A stretch of DNA of 64,000 bases, taken from the NCBI GenBank assembly GCA_001972305.1, contig BDDD01000314.1:62001-126000 (forward strand), read 5' to 3'. The position numbers and the translations under genes were made by a program. Shown here one piece after another: positions 47,257 through 58,107 of this stretch. The DNA is from Cephalotus follicularis. Taxonomy: Eukaryota > Streptophyta > Magnoliopsida > Oxalidales > Cephalotaceae. The notes under the pieces were generated by a model. That model made no database searches. It was not told where the DNA came from and saw nothing but the letters and a program-made list of their open reading frames with translations. The stretch's first letter is position 1, and the number at the start of each line of letters is the position of its first letter.

Positions 47257-49333
47257 TGATGAAAACAGATAGACCATTTCCAGAGCCATAAAGGGCATAG
47301 GGTGAAAAAGTGTAGAACATAATTTTATTCAACATGTATGCAGCGGAATAACACCCTAGGCATAAACAAACAGTCCATAATGGCAAGTCCACAAGCCATA
47401 AGGATCACCACATCATCAACAAAGTTGAATTAGTGTCACCAACGACAAGGAATGGAGACACACAAGCATGTCAATAAGGCATAGCAAAAGAGGGAGACAT
47501 AAGGGATATACCAACGGTGATGGATACTTCTTTCCTCGCCGGTAAACGCTTGGGTTGACTCCCTCTATGAGCTTCTCAAGTTCGTGGGCTAGCAGATACA
47601 CACCAGTTGCAAGAAATAAAACAATTTCTTCTTGCACACACTCCCTCTCTCTCTCAAAGCTTAAAATAAGGAAAATTGAGTTTGATCAATGTAATAAAAA
47701 ACAATCAACCCTAGATAAGCACTTTCTTGGTGTTTATCTATGAAGGAATACTCTGATATGATGAGAGAAGTCTTATGTCTCATTTTTCCCTGCAAAAACA
47801 TCACTTACCAAAACAAACTTTCTGCAGAAAAATATATCCACTAGTTGCTTTCCCTCTCTCCCACTCTCCCATAAAACTAGGATCACGGACCACACTCCTG
47901 GGGTGTCTGTAGTCATGATCCCCATGTTCTTATAATGTGCATGGATAGGAGATAACTTTTGGAGATGAGAGAGAAAATGTGCCCATGAAGTGAGTTTGTG
48001 CACAGGCTACACAACCCTCTCTAAGCGTAGACGCTTTCAATAATAGTGTCGACGCTTATGCATTACATGGCACTAAACATCGACGTCTTTCTAAAAGTCA
48101 TCAACACCTATGCAAGCCTTAAGCGTCGACGCTTCCCAGAAGGCGTCGACGCTTTTCCAAAGGTATGTGTCGACGCTTTCCCAGAAGGCGTCGACTCTTT
48201 CACTGGTATATATAAAGCAATTTGAGTATAAGTCCAACTTATTTAATCCCTTCTAATATTCATTAAGTAAGATCAAACAAATGTGTTTCCACAAAATGTA
48301 AAATCCACATAACCAATAATTGACACCAAGTCTTAATATGTCCAACATATTAAAGAACTAATCATTATTAGGCAGGGACCCTTTAAAATCTTGGTTAAAA
48401 ATGGAGGTATTCATAAATTACTGAAATGACCCTAGTGTTCGGTTTAGCCATTTTAAATGGTCTTAGACCAATTTAAATGCTATCGGAATAATATCTAATA
48501 TTATCCAGATGGATAAAATTAATCTAATTAATTTTTTCATAATTCATTACATACCACTTTAACCATAGATTTTCTAAGTCATCGGTTCATGTGTACTATA
48601 ATCCCTTGTCTTGCTTGGACCCGATTTAGGTCTAAGATAAGGATATGTGTCAACCCTAGATAATACCTCAATGGCTAAAATATCTGATCATTTCTAGGAA
48701 CTTTGGTAAACTCTTCAGAAAACTAATTTCCAGTCTACCTCAACCTTGGCCAAGGATTTCATAAGTCCAAAGTATAATTAGATCATAATAGAGCCGATCA
48801 CCTTCGCTCAGGTGTGACAATACCATATTGCGCACTCACTTATATTCGTATTCGATCATATCCAAAGACCACCCGATTGACAGCCTTGCTCAAGGACTGG
48901 GTAAGGTAGAGATCAAAGCATAACCGTCTCTATACAATATAAAGCAGTCACTCAGGTCTAAGGATCAGACGAGTTTGTGAACTCGCTAAGTGATCAACAC
49001 TTATACACGATCGCAACAAGTAGGAGTCACTACTGACACGAGAATAGCGACTATCCAAATAGTGTCTCCTATGCATGTCCACTTCAGTGTACACACTCCC
49101 AACACGCACCCCGTATTTGCCCTAATGTCTAACACAGATGGTAGTGATATAATCCATCCTCCAATTCCATGAGCAGGCAACATACGTGCAAGTCTATCCG
49201 GTTCACTAATGCCCACAAAGTGAACCTATGACTTGGAACTAATTCGACATATGGAATAAGGTAACCAATCTCACAGCCTCTTTGCTAGGCATCCAACCTT
49301 ATGTTAGGGCATCACAAGTGTAAGCAGGTAACA
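47257..49333 (-). repeat. 5' LTR of Cop-C
   Basis: It aligns with 39201-41445 and is somewhat shorter. It ends ...GGTAACA before the second tcata. It contains a perfect 14-bp palindrome AAGCGTCGACGCTT at 48121-48134 within a cluster of such words (48022-48196). Confidence 0.85.
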
Positions 49334-49338
49334 TCATA

Positions 49339-49774
49339 GCATGTGTACTTTGGGTTGTGGCTAGGGTATGCCTACCCTTGGCTGAACCCCCTTCTTTTCT
49401 TGGAGGAACCGTTGCGATTCCTTAAGGTTAGGGATTGCTCTTGGTTCAGGTTTGTAGGTCAATTGCTTAGGGTTTGTATGCGTTCCCTTAGTGCAATTGT
49501 TTATGACCATTGTGAGAGTTTACGGCAACTCTTACACCAAACCCATTTCTCCCTTATGCTTGGATCGGGTGTATGGTTTGGCTACAAGCTCTATTAGGGT
49601 TCCTGGGCTTATTGAGACAATTGTGGACATAGGGTAGGGTAACCCATTTCTTAGGGATCAATCATTTGATTGAAAATTAAAATTTATTGCCCTATACACC
49701 TAATGCCCATAATTGAGATATGTTTTTCCTTCTGCTGCGTTTAGAGCCTCTCCCTCGGTGTGGTGTTCCCAAAA
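49339..49774 (+). repeat. 3' LTR of Cop-B, last part
   Basis: Continuation of the LTR after the Cop-C insertion. Its plan matches the end of the Cop-A LTR read on the minus strand (TTAGGG...CCCATT, then GAAAATTAAA, GTGTGG.GTTCCC), and it ends beside ttcac. Confidence 0.7.
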
Positions 49775-49779
49775 TTCAC

Positions 49780-50325
49780 TTGCGCAAGATTTATTTGAGT
49801 AGGTCCCTTAACAACTATCGACTCTAATCTCCTGAGGAGGCTGTCTAACTGTGCCTCCTTGGACACTGTCCCCTCTATAGCGTACCCCTTACTTGGTAAA
49901 GCTCTCTCTAAAACTTGAGTGCATTCTCACTCCCTAGTTTGCTCGCCTAAATATAAAAAGAAATTCCGAGCCTCATTTTCATCGGTATACGAGGTGAACC
50001 CATCAGGACACATCGACTTGACCAATTGCTTGGTCTGGTAGTCGATGCCTTCATAGATGATTTGGCATAAATTCCAAGTGTTCAGACCATGATGAGGACA
50101 CTCTAAGAGGAGGTCTTTGAATCGTTCCCTACACCTAGAGAATGGTTCATTGGGTTTTTGGCGAAACTGGAGAATGTCGCTTCTAAGCTTATTGGTTTTA
50201 TGGAGAGGAAAGAATTTCTTTAGGAACGAAACAGTGAAATGATCCCATGTAGAGATGGAACCATTGGGCAGACTATAAAGCCACTTCTTAGCTCCATGTT
50301 TGAGAGAAAAGTTTATGAATCGCAA
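49780..50325 (-). pseudogene. Athila/Tat-like gag
   Basis: The minus-strand product shows the retrotransposon gag domain: INFSLKHGAKKWLYSLPNGSISTWDHFTVSFLKKFFP, KLRSDILQFRQKPNEPFSRCRERFKDLLLECPHHGLNTWNLCQIIYEGI. This is the Athila/Tat form (FSL..KAK.WL.SLP.GSI.TWD). The PBS and LTR lie on the expected side at 50829-50853, about 500 bp away. Downstream coding (lower coordinates) is interrupted by Cop-B and reappears at 27189. Broken; part of an old element. Confidence 0.85.
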
Positions 50326-50828
50326 TTTGATAGCATCATCGGATATTGCTGGAGTTTCATGAGGGCACGTACCTCCTCGAACTCATGAAGGAAGAAATAT
50401 GTATCCTAATTAGGAAACCCATGGAAGTGAGGGAGCACGCTAATGAATTGGGATTTCAACTCAAAATTGTTACCCTGAGGTGCAGGCAACTGGATACAGG
50501 ATGGTTGTGTTGTCCTTGCAGGATAGAACCTATCGCGAAGAGTTTTTATGGGTCGTTCATCAGCCATGGTTGCTTGTTGATTATTAATTCTTTCTATACG
50601 ATTATTTTGACTGCGGACCCACTCAGCCATAAACTAAATCAGACCACACAGCTAACGCAGAGAACCTTAGACTATGGCACAGAATCCGACCAAAGAACGC
50701 AAATTAAACGTAGAGAACATTTTTTTTGAATTAAAGCTTATGAGAAAACCTTAATTTAAACTAAGTTAGAGGTTGTTAGAAATACTACGAATCAATTGAA
50801 TAAATTAAAACTAATCAAAAATGTTGTT

Positions 50829-50846
50829 TCCCCGGCAACGGCGCCA
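50829..50846 (-). other. Primer binding site of the Athila-like element
   Basis: Minus-strand TGGCGCCGTTGCCGGGGA, the classic PBS of the Athila/Tat lineage, six bases from the LTR edge. Confidence 0.9.
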
Positions 50847-50852
50847 AAAACT

Positions 50853-52490
50853 TGTTCATGAATTTTGAAAAGAATTAAATTTATACCACAAGTGCACGGC
50901 TATGCAGTAACGAGTCGAACACTTGGAAACAAGTTAAATTAGTTTTAATCTATCCAACCTAGGCAAAGTGTAAGAAACTGAGGCTATTATAAAAAAACTA
51001 CTCCTAAGCATGCAAAAATAAACTAACAATTAAACAAGGCATGAAGGCGTCGACGCTATGTCACAAGACAACGACGGTAAAAATCAAAAGCACTGAAAGC
51101 GTCGACGTAATTACAAAATAACACTAAAAGTGTCGACGCTATCGAGAGAAGCATTGATGGTTAAACAGCTGAATCAAGCAATATTGAATTAACAGAGTAA
51201 GAAATAAACAGAATAAAATATGGAAGATAAAAATCGGTTTAAGGGTATGGAAACACACCATAGATTATATTGAAAAACTCACTTACTTGAATGATCAAAT
51301 CTTTGTAATCAATAGCTGCTAGATCGATACGGAGTGTGACTATGATGACAAATCGTATGGGAAGTCATGCTATGTCTATACGAAGTGTGGCATGGTGACA
51401 AATCGTATGAGTAGTCATGCTATGTCTATACGGAGTGTGTTCGGCGTGACAACCCGTATGAGTAGACATCCATTAATTTCATGCAAACACCATTCATTCA
51501 ACAACTTTCTTCTTCATAGACAAAGTGTATGTGGATTTTAATCAGACATACAAAGTGTGGGAGATGTCAGAAAATTGAAGAACAAACGAAACATTGTAAT
51601 AAAATCTTAATAAAAGAGAAGAAAGGAGGCAGCTGTAAAAGCTTGTCTACTTTGTTTTTGTGGCCTTCCTCTTCTATTTATACATGCAATCAAGTGTAAA
51701 AAGAAAAGGAAATAAAGTTTAACCTAATTAATCTATCTAAAGAAAATATTACAATCGTCAAAAACTCTGAAAACTTTCAATTTTTGCTGCATGATACATC
51801 GTAAGCGTTGACGGTTTTCTCTGGGCGTCAACGGTTTTTCTCTGGGGTGTTGACGCTTTAATAGTCTGAAGGCGAGCTCACTCCATGCTTTAGTGTTAAG
51901 CATTGACACTGATATGCAAGGCGTCGACGCTTTGAAGGTAAAATCATACTTCCTACCGTGAAACAAACTTGACATGTTGACGTTTATGCATAGGTAGAGC
52001 TCTCGACTAGCAAAGTAGACTTGCCAAGCAGACCATGAAGTGAACTTGCCAAGTAGACTTGCGAAGCAAACCATGAAGTGCCGAGCAGACTAGTGGAGCA
52101 TTGGTGCGGAGAAGCTTTTAAACGTTGACACTAAAGTGGAACCCGTCAGCGATTTATAGCTAAGCTTCAATGCTTATTATGAAAATGTCAACGCTTTGAT
52201 ATGTTATTTGCACAATCTGCATATTTTAGGATTTTATCTTCAATTTTTTCCAATTAGACTTGTATGAATGTACTTTGATGACTTTGCCCTTGTACCTGAA
52301 AATCAATAAAATACAACCAAAGTAGTCTGTTCCAAGCATAAAAATATAACAAATAGATCATTAAAAATAACACAGTTTTTTGCTAAACACCGTACAAACC
52401 CTAAAACAACAAATATCAAGCACATGATGAAACTAAATAGTATTAGGTTGTCGCCTTCCTCCATTACTATTAATGTGGATGATTCTATGG
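50853..52490 (-). repeat. 5' LTR of the Athila-like element
   Basis: The lower edge is set by the PBS (TGTTCATGAATTTTG in plus orientation). The upper edge is uncertain. It contains three copies of an 'acggagtgtg...tgacaaatcgtatg' unit at about 51330-51470 and GCGTCGACGC-type words at 51045-51160 and 51797-52200 (for example AGGCGTCGACGCTTTG near 51920). Confidence 0.6.
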
Positions 52491-52798
52491 GATGTAAACT
52501 TGTTAAGCACACTCAAGGTTTGCATTCCAGTAGGGTATTCACATCAGTAGAACATAAGATGCGCATACAAGTGAATTAGTAATCGGATTCGGTTTGGGCC
52601 AAACCGAAGGGTCTTATCACTTATTTACATGTATGGTGATGGAGGGTCATGCATGCTTGACTATGGTGAATTTGACTTGTTGAGCACACTCAATGTCAGT
52701 TTGCATCTAGAGACAAAACAAAAGATCGAGGGTTGTACAAGGCGACAATCGGTAAAGAGCTTTGCCTAACTGTAAAGATTATCATGACTTGTTGAGCA
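52491..52798 (+). other. Probable leader of Cop-D, with a repeated phrase
   Basis: No gene. The phrase CTTGTTGAGCACACTCAA occurs at about 52499 and 52678, and a third copy at 52788 is split by Sire-2 and completed at 61001. The sequence runs on at 61002 into Cop-D, so it is assigned to that leader. gagca at 52794-52798 is the left target copy. Confidence 0.45.
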
Positions 52799-53835
52799 TG
52801 TTGACATTTATGTCTCAATCCTAAGTTTTGATGATAACATATTTGTATTTAACAAAGTTTCTTGATGTGCAAGAAAGCCATGAAGTGAGCAAAACAGCAA
52901 GAATTCTGCAGAATACAGGTCAGACCGTCGACGCCCAAGATTAAAGCGTCAACGCTTTAGGAGGCAGTCGAGACAAGAGCCTAAACGTCTACCGGTGGAA
53001 CGTTTGGATAAGTGGAAGAAACACTCAAATCGTCGACGCCCAGATTCAAGAGTCTGCGCTTTGAGGTACAAAGCGTCTGCTCTTTGTGCAAAGCGTCTGC
53101 CGTCTAAACCAGTGAGCACAACTAGAATTAAACTGGCCTAAACGTCGACGCCCAAGACTAAGCTTCTGCTCTTTGAGGTACCGGTCGACTCCAACATTTT
53201 GAATGCCTGCACTTTGAGCTGAGAATTTGAATTTGAGATCCCTAACGGTCACATGACCGTCGACGCTTTAAGCGTGATAGTCGATGCTTTGGTCTGCTGG
53301 AACAGTTTCTGACAGAGTTTTAGTGGGCATTCCATTATGGAACTAATCCTAAACTATTCCCAACGGATCTATGAGGCAAGAAGATATATATACACGAATG
53401 TTTTGAAGAAAAAGAAGGAGAACAACACAAGCAAAACACAATACAAAGATCATTCAAAGAAAATCATACTCCAAGCATTCAAATCAAAAAGGCTTATCTA
53501 AAAGCTCTATCTTACATTTTAAGCCATTCTTGTTCTCACTGATTTTGAGCGAATTTATCTTGTAAAACCAACCTTGTGAGAGGTTTAGATTTCAACATTA
53601 CTCTTTATACTTTGATTGTAATAGGGGAGTGAACCCTAAGTGAAATTGGGGAGTGAACCCAAGAGAATTGTAAGTGATTGAGGTCAATCACTAAGGTGTA
53701 CCGAATAGCACCCGGAATTGTATTCGGAAAACTAGTGGAAACTCAAGGAGATCCTTGGGAAAAGTGGACGTAGGCAAGAGTTACACAGAACCACACGGTA
53801 GGCTTATTATTCTTAATTGTTAGAGCCTTTGACGA
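52799..53835 (+). repeat. 5' LTR of Sire-2
   Basis: It aligns with the 3' LTR over most of its length. A TATA box at about 53384-53393 (ATATATATAC) follows an array of GCGTCGACGC-type words (52925-53290). Its right end differs from the 3' LTR, so that boundary is approximate and no clear PBS is visible. Confidence 0.8.
53384..53393 (+). promoter_or_regulatory. Probable TATA box, Sire-2 5' LTR
   Basis: GATATATATACACG context, identical in the 3' LTR at about 60510-60519, downstream of the dyad array and upstream of an A-rich leader rich in ACAACAC words. Confidence 0.55.
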
Positions 53836-53847
53836 TCTAGATTGACA

Positions 53848-55119
53848 ATGAACTCAAACGTAGGAGAGAGACAAAACATCTCTAAACCCCCTTATTTCGA
53901 TGGCAACAACTATAGCCATTGGAAAGTAAAGATGACCATTTTCATCCAATCCCTTGACTACAATTTATGGGACCTCATTATTGATGGTCCAAATCTTCCC
54001 ACCATTACTCTTGAAAATGGGGATGTAGTCTCCAAGCCTAGGAATCTCTATGACGACAATGATAGGAAGAGAGTCCAAATAAATGCTAAGGCTAAGCATA
54101 TCATTATTTGTGCTATAAATTCTAATGATTTTAATAGAATCTCGTCTTGCGTTTTCGCCAAGGAAATGTGGGATAGACTTGAAGTCACCTATGAGGGGAC
54201 TAATCAAGATAAGGAAGCCAAAGTTAGCATGCTTGTTCATGAGTATGAAATGTTTACCATGAATGAGAACGAAAATATTAAATCTATGTTCTCTAGGTTT
54301 ACAAACATTATTAATGCATTACAAGCTCTTGATAAAACATATTCTAACAGTGAAATGGTGAGGAAAATTCTTAGGTGCTTACCAAGATCATGGATGCCAA
54401 AGGTCACAGCAATTGAGGAAGCAAAGAACCTCAATGTCCTTGCTTTAGAAGATCTTCTTGGGTCATTAATGACTCATGAACTATCTATGCAAAAGAAGGA
54501 TGACGATGAAGAAAAGGAGAAGAAGAAGAAGAAGATAGTTGCCTTAAAATCATCCCAAACCGAAGATTCCGAGGATGAGGATGATGATGAAGAACTGGCA
54601 TTTATCACCCAGAGATTCAAGAAGTTTCTTGCCAGCAAAAAGAAATTTGGTGGAAGGCCAAATAAGAAATTCCACCAAAAAGGCAAGCAAGCTTGAAGAC
54701 ATCATATGCTTCGAGTGCAACAAACAGGGGCATTACAAAAGCGATTGCCCTCGCCTAAAGAAGGACATAGTGAAGAAGAAAAAGAAGGCCATGATCACAA
54801 CTTGGGATGATAGTGATGAGTCCAGCTCGGATGAGGACTCAAATGAAGATGTAGCTCAAATAGCCTTGATGGCTTTAGAGGAAGAAGAAGAAGAAGAAGA
54901 AGAAGAAGAAGAAAGGAATGAGGTAACTTACGATGAACTTGTTCTAGTAGTAGAAAAGTATAGCTCTATAATTGCTTCATTAAAGAAAAAGGTTAAGTCT
55001 TTGGCAAATGAAAACGATGAACTAAAATTGGCCAAGGAAGAAACCTCAAATGAAAGTGAGGTAGACCTCCTAGAAAATGAAGAAGCATACCTTGTAAAAG
55101 AGAACAAAAATCTTAAATA
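53848..55119 (+). pseudogene. Sire-2 gag
   Basis: It starts MNSNVGERQNISKPPYFDGNNYSHWKVKMTIFIQSLD. The DUF4219-like start is followed by the UBN2-type gag domain (IICAINSNDFNRI, AKEMWDRLEVTYEGT, MLVHEYEMFTMNENENIKSMFSRF, RKILRCLPRSW), an acidic-basic linker, one zinc knuckle (CFECNKQGHYKSDC), and a long Glu/Asp-rich coiled-coil-like tail including a GAA-repeat poly-Glu run (about 54878-54913). The long acidic C-terminus is usual in Sirevirus gag. I chose the ATG at 53848 over the upstream in-frame TTG. About one or two breaks. Confidence 0.85.
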
Positions 55120-55329
55120 GGAAATAGAAGCTTTAAAGAAAACCTTCTCAAAGTTTTCTAATAGTAGTGAGAAGCTTGAAAACCTCCTTGGGATGCAAAG
55201 ATGTGTTTTTGATAAAGCCGGCCTAGGATATGAGGAAATGAACAATGTTAAGCTTTATCAAACATTTTTGATAGGAAGGAGAAAATAGAAAAAGAGAAGG
55301 TTGAAAAGGCTAAGGTTAAAAAGAAAACC

Positions 55330-55764
55330 ATGTGTGACTATTGTGGTAAAATAGGACACACATCTTCTACTTGCTTCCATAAAAAGAATGCTATATTTAG
55401 GAAGAATTTGATTAAATCATGCAATTTTTGTGGTAAACATGGACACACACTCTCACAATGTTATCATAGGAAGAATGCCATTAATAAAAAAAGAATGAAT
55501 GTCATGTGTACACATTGTGGTAAATATGGTCATGTATTTTCATCTTGTTTTTATAAAAGAAATAATGTGCATAAAAGAAATGTAGTTGTGTCTTGCAATA
55601 TTTGTGGTAATAATGGACATACTTCTACATCATGCTTCTATAAACAAAATGCATTGAATGACTTGAACTTCTTTAGGATCAAAAGAAGTTGGGTTCCCAA
55701 AGGAACCATTTTGACTAACCCCAAAGGACCCAAAGTTTGTTGGGTACCTCAAACGAAAATTTGA
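55330..55764 (+). CDS. Array of four 29-residue zinc-knuckle modules (Sire-2)
   Basis: Four CX2CX4HX4C knuckles at exact 29-residue spacing: CDYCGKIGHTSSTC, CNFCGKHGHTLSQC, CTHCGKYGHVFSSC and CNICGNNGHTSTSC, starting near 55333, 55420, 55507 and 55594. Each is followed by a F/YxxKxNA..KRN basic linker. With the gag knuckle this makes five. The array ends in VPKGTILTNPKGPKVCWVPQTKI, the usual lead-in to the Sirevirus protease. It presumably binds nucleic acid. The regular period shows it arose by tandem duplication of an 87-bp unit. Confidence 0.85.
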   Translation: MCDYCGKIGHTSSTCFHKKNAIFRKNLIKSCNFCGKHGHTLSQCYHRKNAINKKRMNVMCTHCGKYGHVFSSCFYKRNNVHKRNVVVSCNICGNNGHTSTSCFYKQNALNDLNFFRIKRSWVPKGTILTNPKGPKVCWVPQTKI

Positions 55765-55779
55765 ATTTTGTGTTTGTAG

Positions 55780-56778
55780 GTGTGCTTGAAGGCATTATCC
55801 AAGAAGACACAATGGTACTTGGATAGTGGATGCTCCAAGCATATGATGGGCGACAAGAGTCTATTCGTCAAATATGAATCAAAGGAAGGAGGAGAAGTAA
55901 CATTCGGAGCCAATGCAAAAGGAAAAATCATAGGTGTTGGCTCCATAGATAATCTTAAAACTTCCATTCATAATGTGTTGTTTGTTGATGGACTTAAGCA
56001 CAATCTCTTGAGCATAAGCCAATTATGTGACAAGGATTGTAGAGTCGTTTTTGAAAAGGACTTATGCAAAGTAATAAATATAAATGATGATCAAGTAAAG
56101 TTTATTGGACATAGACATGGAAATGTATATGTAGTAGATATAGATGACTTAGTTAACATTAAATGTTTGGTTTCCGTGAATGATGATAGTTGGCTATGGC
56201 ATAGAAGACTAGGTCATGTAGGTATGTCAACCATTTCAAAACTTCTAAAACATGAGTTAGTTAAAGGCTTACCTAAGAATAGCTTTGAAAAGGATAGAGT
56301 TTGTGATGCATGCCAATATGGTAAACAAACTAGAGCATCATTTCAAAGTAAGAACATTGTATCGACGACTAGGCCTTTGCAACTTTTACATCTAGACTTA
56401 TTTGGACCAATAGATGTTACAAGCCTACGAGGAAAATCATATGCCATGGTCATTGTAGATGATTATTCAAGATATACATGGACTATTTTCCTAGCCCACA
56501 AAAGTGAATCTTTTAAAGAATTTTCAATTTTTTGCAAAACCGTTCAAAATGAAAAAGACACTTCAATTTCTAAAATTAGAAGTGATCATGGAAAAGAATT
56601 TGAAAATCATTTGTTTGAAAACTTTTGTAATGAAAATGGTTTTATACATGAGTTCTCCAGTCCTAGAACACCTCAACAAAATGGGGTTGTTGAAAGGAAG
56701 AATAGAACATTACAAGAAATGTGTAGAACACTTTTAAATGAAATAATTTACCAAAATATTTTTGGGCTGAAGCTATAA
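55780..56778 (+). CDS. Sire-2 protease and integrase
   Basis: The protease block WYLDSGCSKHMMGDKSLF lies near residue 15, followed by NLLSISQLCDKDCRVVF, the GAG-pre-integrase region WLWHRRLGHVGMSTISKL with CDACQYGKQTRASF, and the integrase core LLHLDLFGPIDVTSLRGKSY, VIVDDYSRYTWTIFLAHKSE, KIRSDHGKEFENHLF and SSPRTPQQNGVVERKNRTL. All three catalytic acidic residues (D, D, E) are visible. YDY.GK-type knuckles precede it and RT follows. The blocks match the SIRE lineage closely. Confidence 0.9.
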   Translation: MCLKALSKKTQWYLDSGCSKHMMGDKSLFVKYESKEGGEVTFGANAKGKIIGVGSIDNLKTSIHNVLFVDGLKHNLLSISQLCDKDCRVVFEKDLCKVININDDQVKFIGHRHGNVYVVDIDDLVNIKCLVSVNDDSWLWHRRLGHVGMSTISKLLKHELVKGLPKNSFEKDRVCDACQYGKQTRASFQSKNIVSTTRPLQLLHLDLFGPIDVTSLRGKSYAMVIVDDYSRYTWTIFLAHKSESFKEFSIFCKTVQNEKDTSISKIRSDHGKEFENHLFENFCNENGFIHEFSSPRTPQQNGVVERKNRTLQEMCRTLLNEIIYQNIFGLKL

Positions 56779-58094
56779 ATACTTCATGTTATATCCTAAA
56801 TCGTATATCAATTAGGCCAATTCTCAAAAAGACTCCATATGAGTTATGGAGGGGGAGAAAGCCTAACATTAGTTATTTTCATACCTTCGGTTGCAAGTGC
56901 TTTATCCACAATAATGGAAAAGAACATCTTGGAAAATTCGACTCCAAAGTCGACGAAGGCATATTTCTTGGTTATTCTTCTCATAGTAGAGCTTATAGAT
57001 GCTTTAGTAAAAGAACCTTACTTGTTGAAGAATCCATGCATGTTGTTTTTGATGAATCTAACCCTAAACTTCCAAAAGAAGTTATTGTTGATGATTGTGT
57101 AGATTTCATTACAAAAACTGTCAATGATGAAATTTTAATTGTTCAAGTATATGTAGATGATATCATTTTCGGTTCTACTAACAAGAACTTGTGCAAGAGT
57201 TTTGCTAAGATTATGCAGGTAGAATTCGAAATGAGCATGATGGGTGAGCTCAACTACTTCCTTGGACTTCAAGTCAAACAATTGGAGGAAGGTATCTTCA
57301 TCAACCAATCAAAGTACGTTAAGGACCTACTCAAAAGATTCGGGATTGAGAATGCCAAAAAGAGCAAGACACCCATGAGCACAACAACGAAGCTTGACAA
57401 GGATGAGCAAGGTAAGTCAATCGATCAAAAATTGTATAGAAGCATGATAGGATCGTTGCTTTATTTAACGGCAAGTTGGCCGGATATCTTTTTTAGTGTA
57501 TGCTTGTGTGCTAGATTTCAAGCATGTCCAAAAGAATCTCATTTGCATGCCGTAAAACGCATCTTTAAGTATTTAGCATATACACCATCCTTAGGATTAT
57601 GGTATCCTAGAAAATCATCCTTTGACCTACACACTTACTCCGATGCCGATTTCGGAGGATATAAAGTGGATAGAAAGAGCACAAGTGGCACATGTAAATT
57701 CTTAGTCAATATTCTCATTTCTTGGTTTAGCAAGAAACAAAATTCGATATCTCTTTCGACTACCGAAGCCGAATATATTGCCGCAGGCAGTTGTTGCGCA
57801 CAAATCATGTGGATGAAGCAATAACTCCTTGATTATGGGTTTAAATTTGTAAAAGTGCCAATTAGGTGTGATAACACTAGTGCAATAAGCTTAGGGAAAA
57901 ACCCCGTTCATTACTCCAGAACTAAGCACATAGACATTAGATATCACTTCATAAAAGACCACATTGAAAAAGGTGATATAGAATTAGTTTTTGTCCCGAC
58001 CGAAGAACAAGTCGCGGACATATTCACGAAACCTTTAGATGAACAAACCTTCTCGAAATTTAGATTGGAATTAGGTTTGTGTGAAATTGAGTGA
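56779..58094 (+). pseudogene. Sire-2 integrase end, reverse transcriptase (partial) and RNase H
   Basis: RT: DEILIVQVYVDDIIFGSTN (catalytic YVDD), FEMSMMGELNYFLGLQVKQ, GIFINQSKYVKDLLKRFG, KLYRSMIGSLLYLTASWPDI. RNase H: HTYSDADFGGYKVDRKSTSGTC, SLSTTEAEYIAAGSCCAQI, then CDNTSAISLGKNPVHYSRTKHID and ADIFTKPLDEQTFSKFR at the end. The RT is shorter than the family norm. Broken at a few places. Confidence 0.85.
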
Positions 58095-58107
58095 TTAAGA
58101 TGTTTCT

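Larger units (their letters stand above)
39201..49333 (-). mobile_element. Cop-C: Angela/Tork-like copia element inserted in the Cop-B 3' LTR
   Basis: The 5-bp duplication tcata lies at both ends (39196-39200 and 49334-49338), and Cop-B LTR sequence continues outside. In minus-strand order: 5' LTR 47257-49333, PBS 47241-47256, leader, gag 45495-44700, zinc knuckle/protease 44690-44106, integrase 44086-43236, RT-RNase H 43217-41600, polypurine tract 41446-41456, 3' LTR 39201-41445. LTRs differ by about 5-8 % in stretches compared by eye (two to three million years at generic rates, inference). All parts are present; broken at roughly ten places. Confidence 0.9.
27195..49774 (+). mobile_element. 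Cop-B: old Angela/Tork-like copia element with two nested insertions
   Basis: The 5' LTR starts TGTTGGAGTTTGG after ttcac (27190-27194). The 3' LTR ends at 49774 before a second ttcac (49775-49779), with Athila-like sequence outside both ends. Internal leader, gag and pol are recognisable mainly by alignment to Cop-A and are heavily decayed. A solo gypsy-type LTR (31468-35005) sits in integrase and Cop-C (39201-49333) in the 3' LTR. The LTRs differ by about 10 % over the first 330 bp by eye, implying several million years (inference). Broken at very many points. Confidence 0.8.

Noticed and set aside
50406-50630. Minus-strand 74-residue frame upstream of the Athila gag
   Set aside because: It is probably the decayed gag N-terminus (ADERPIKTLRDRFYPARTT wording is typical of Athila gag starts), so not a separate gene.
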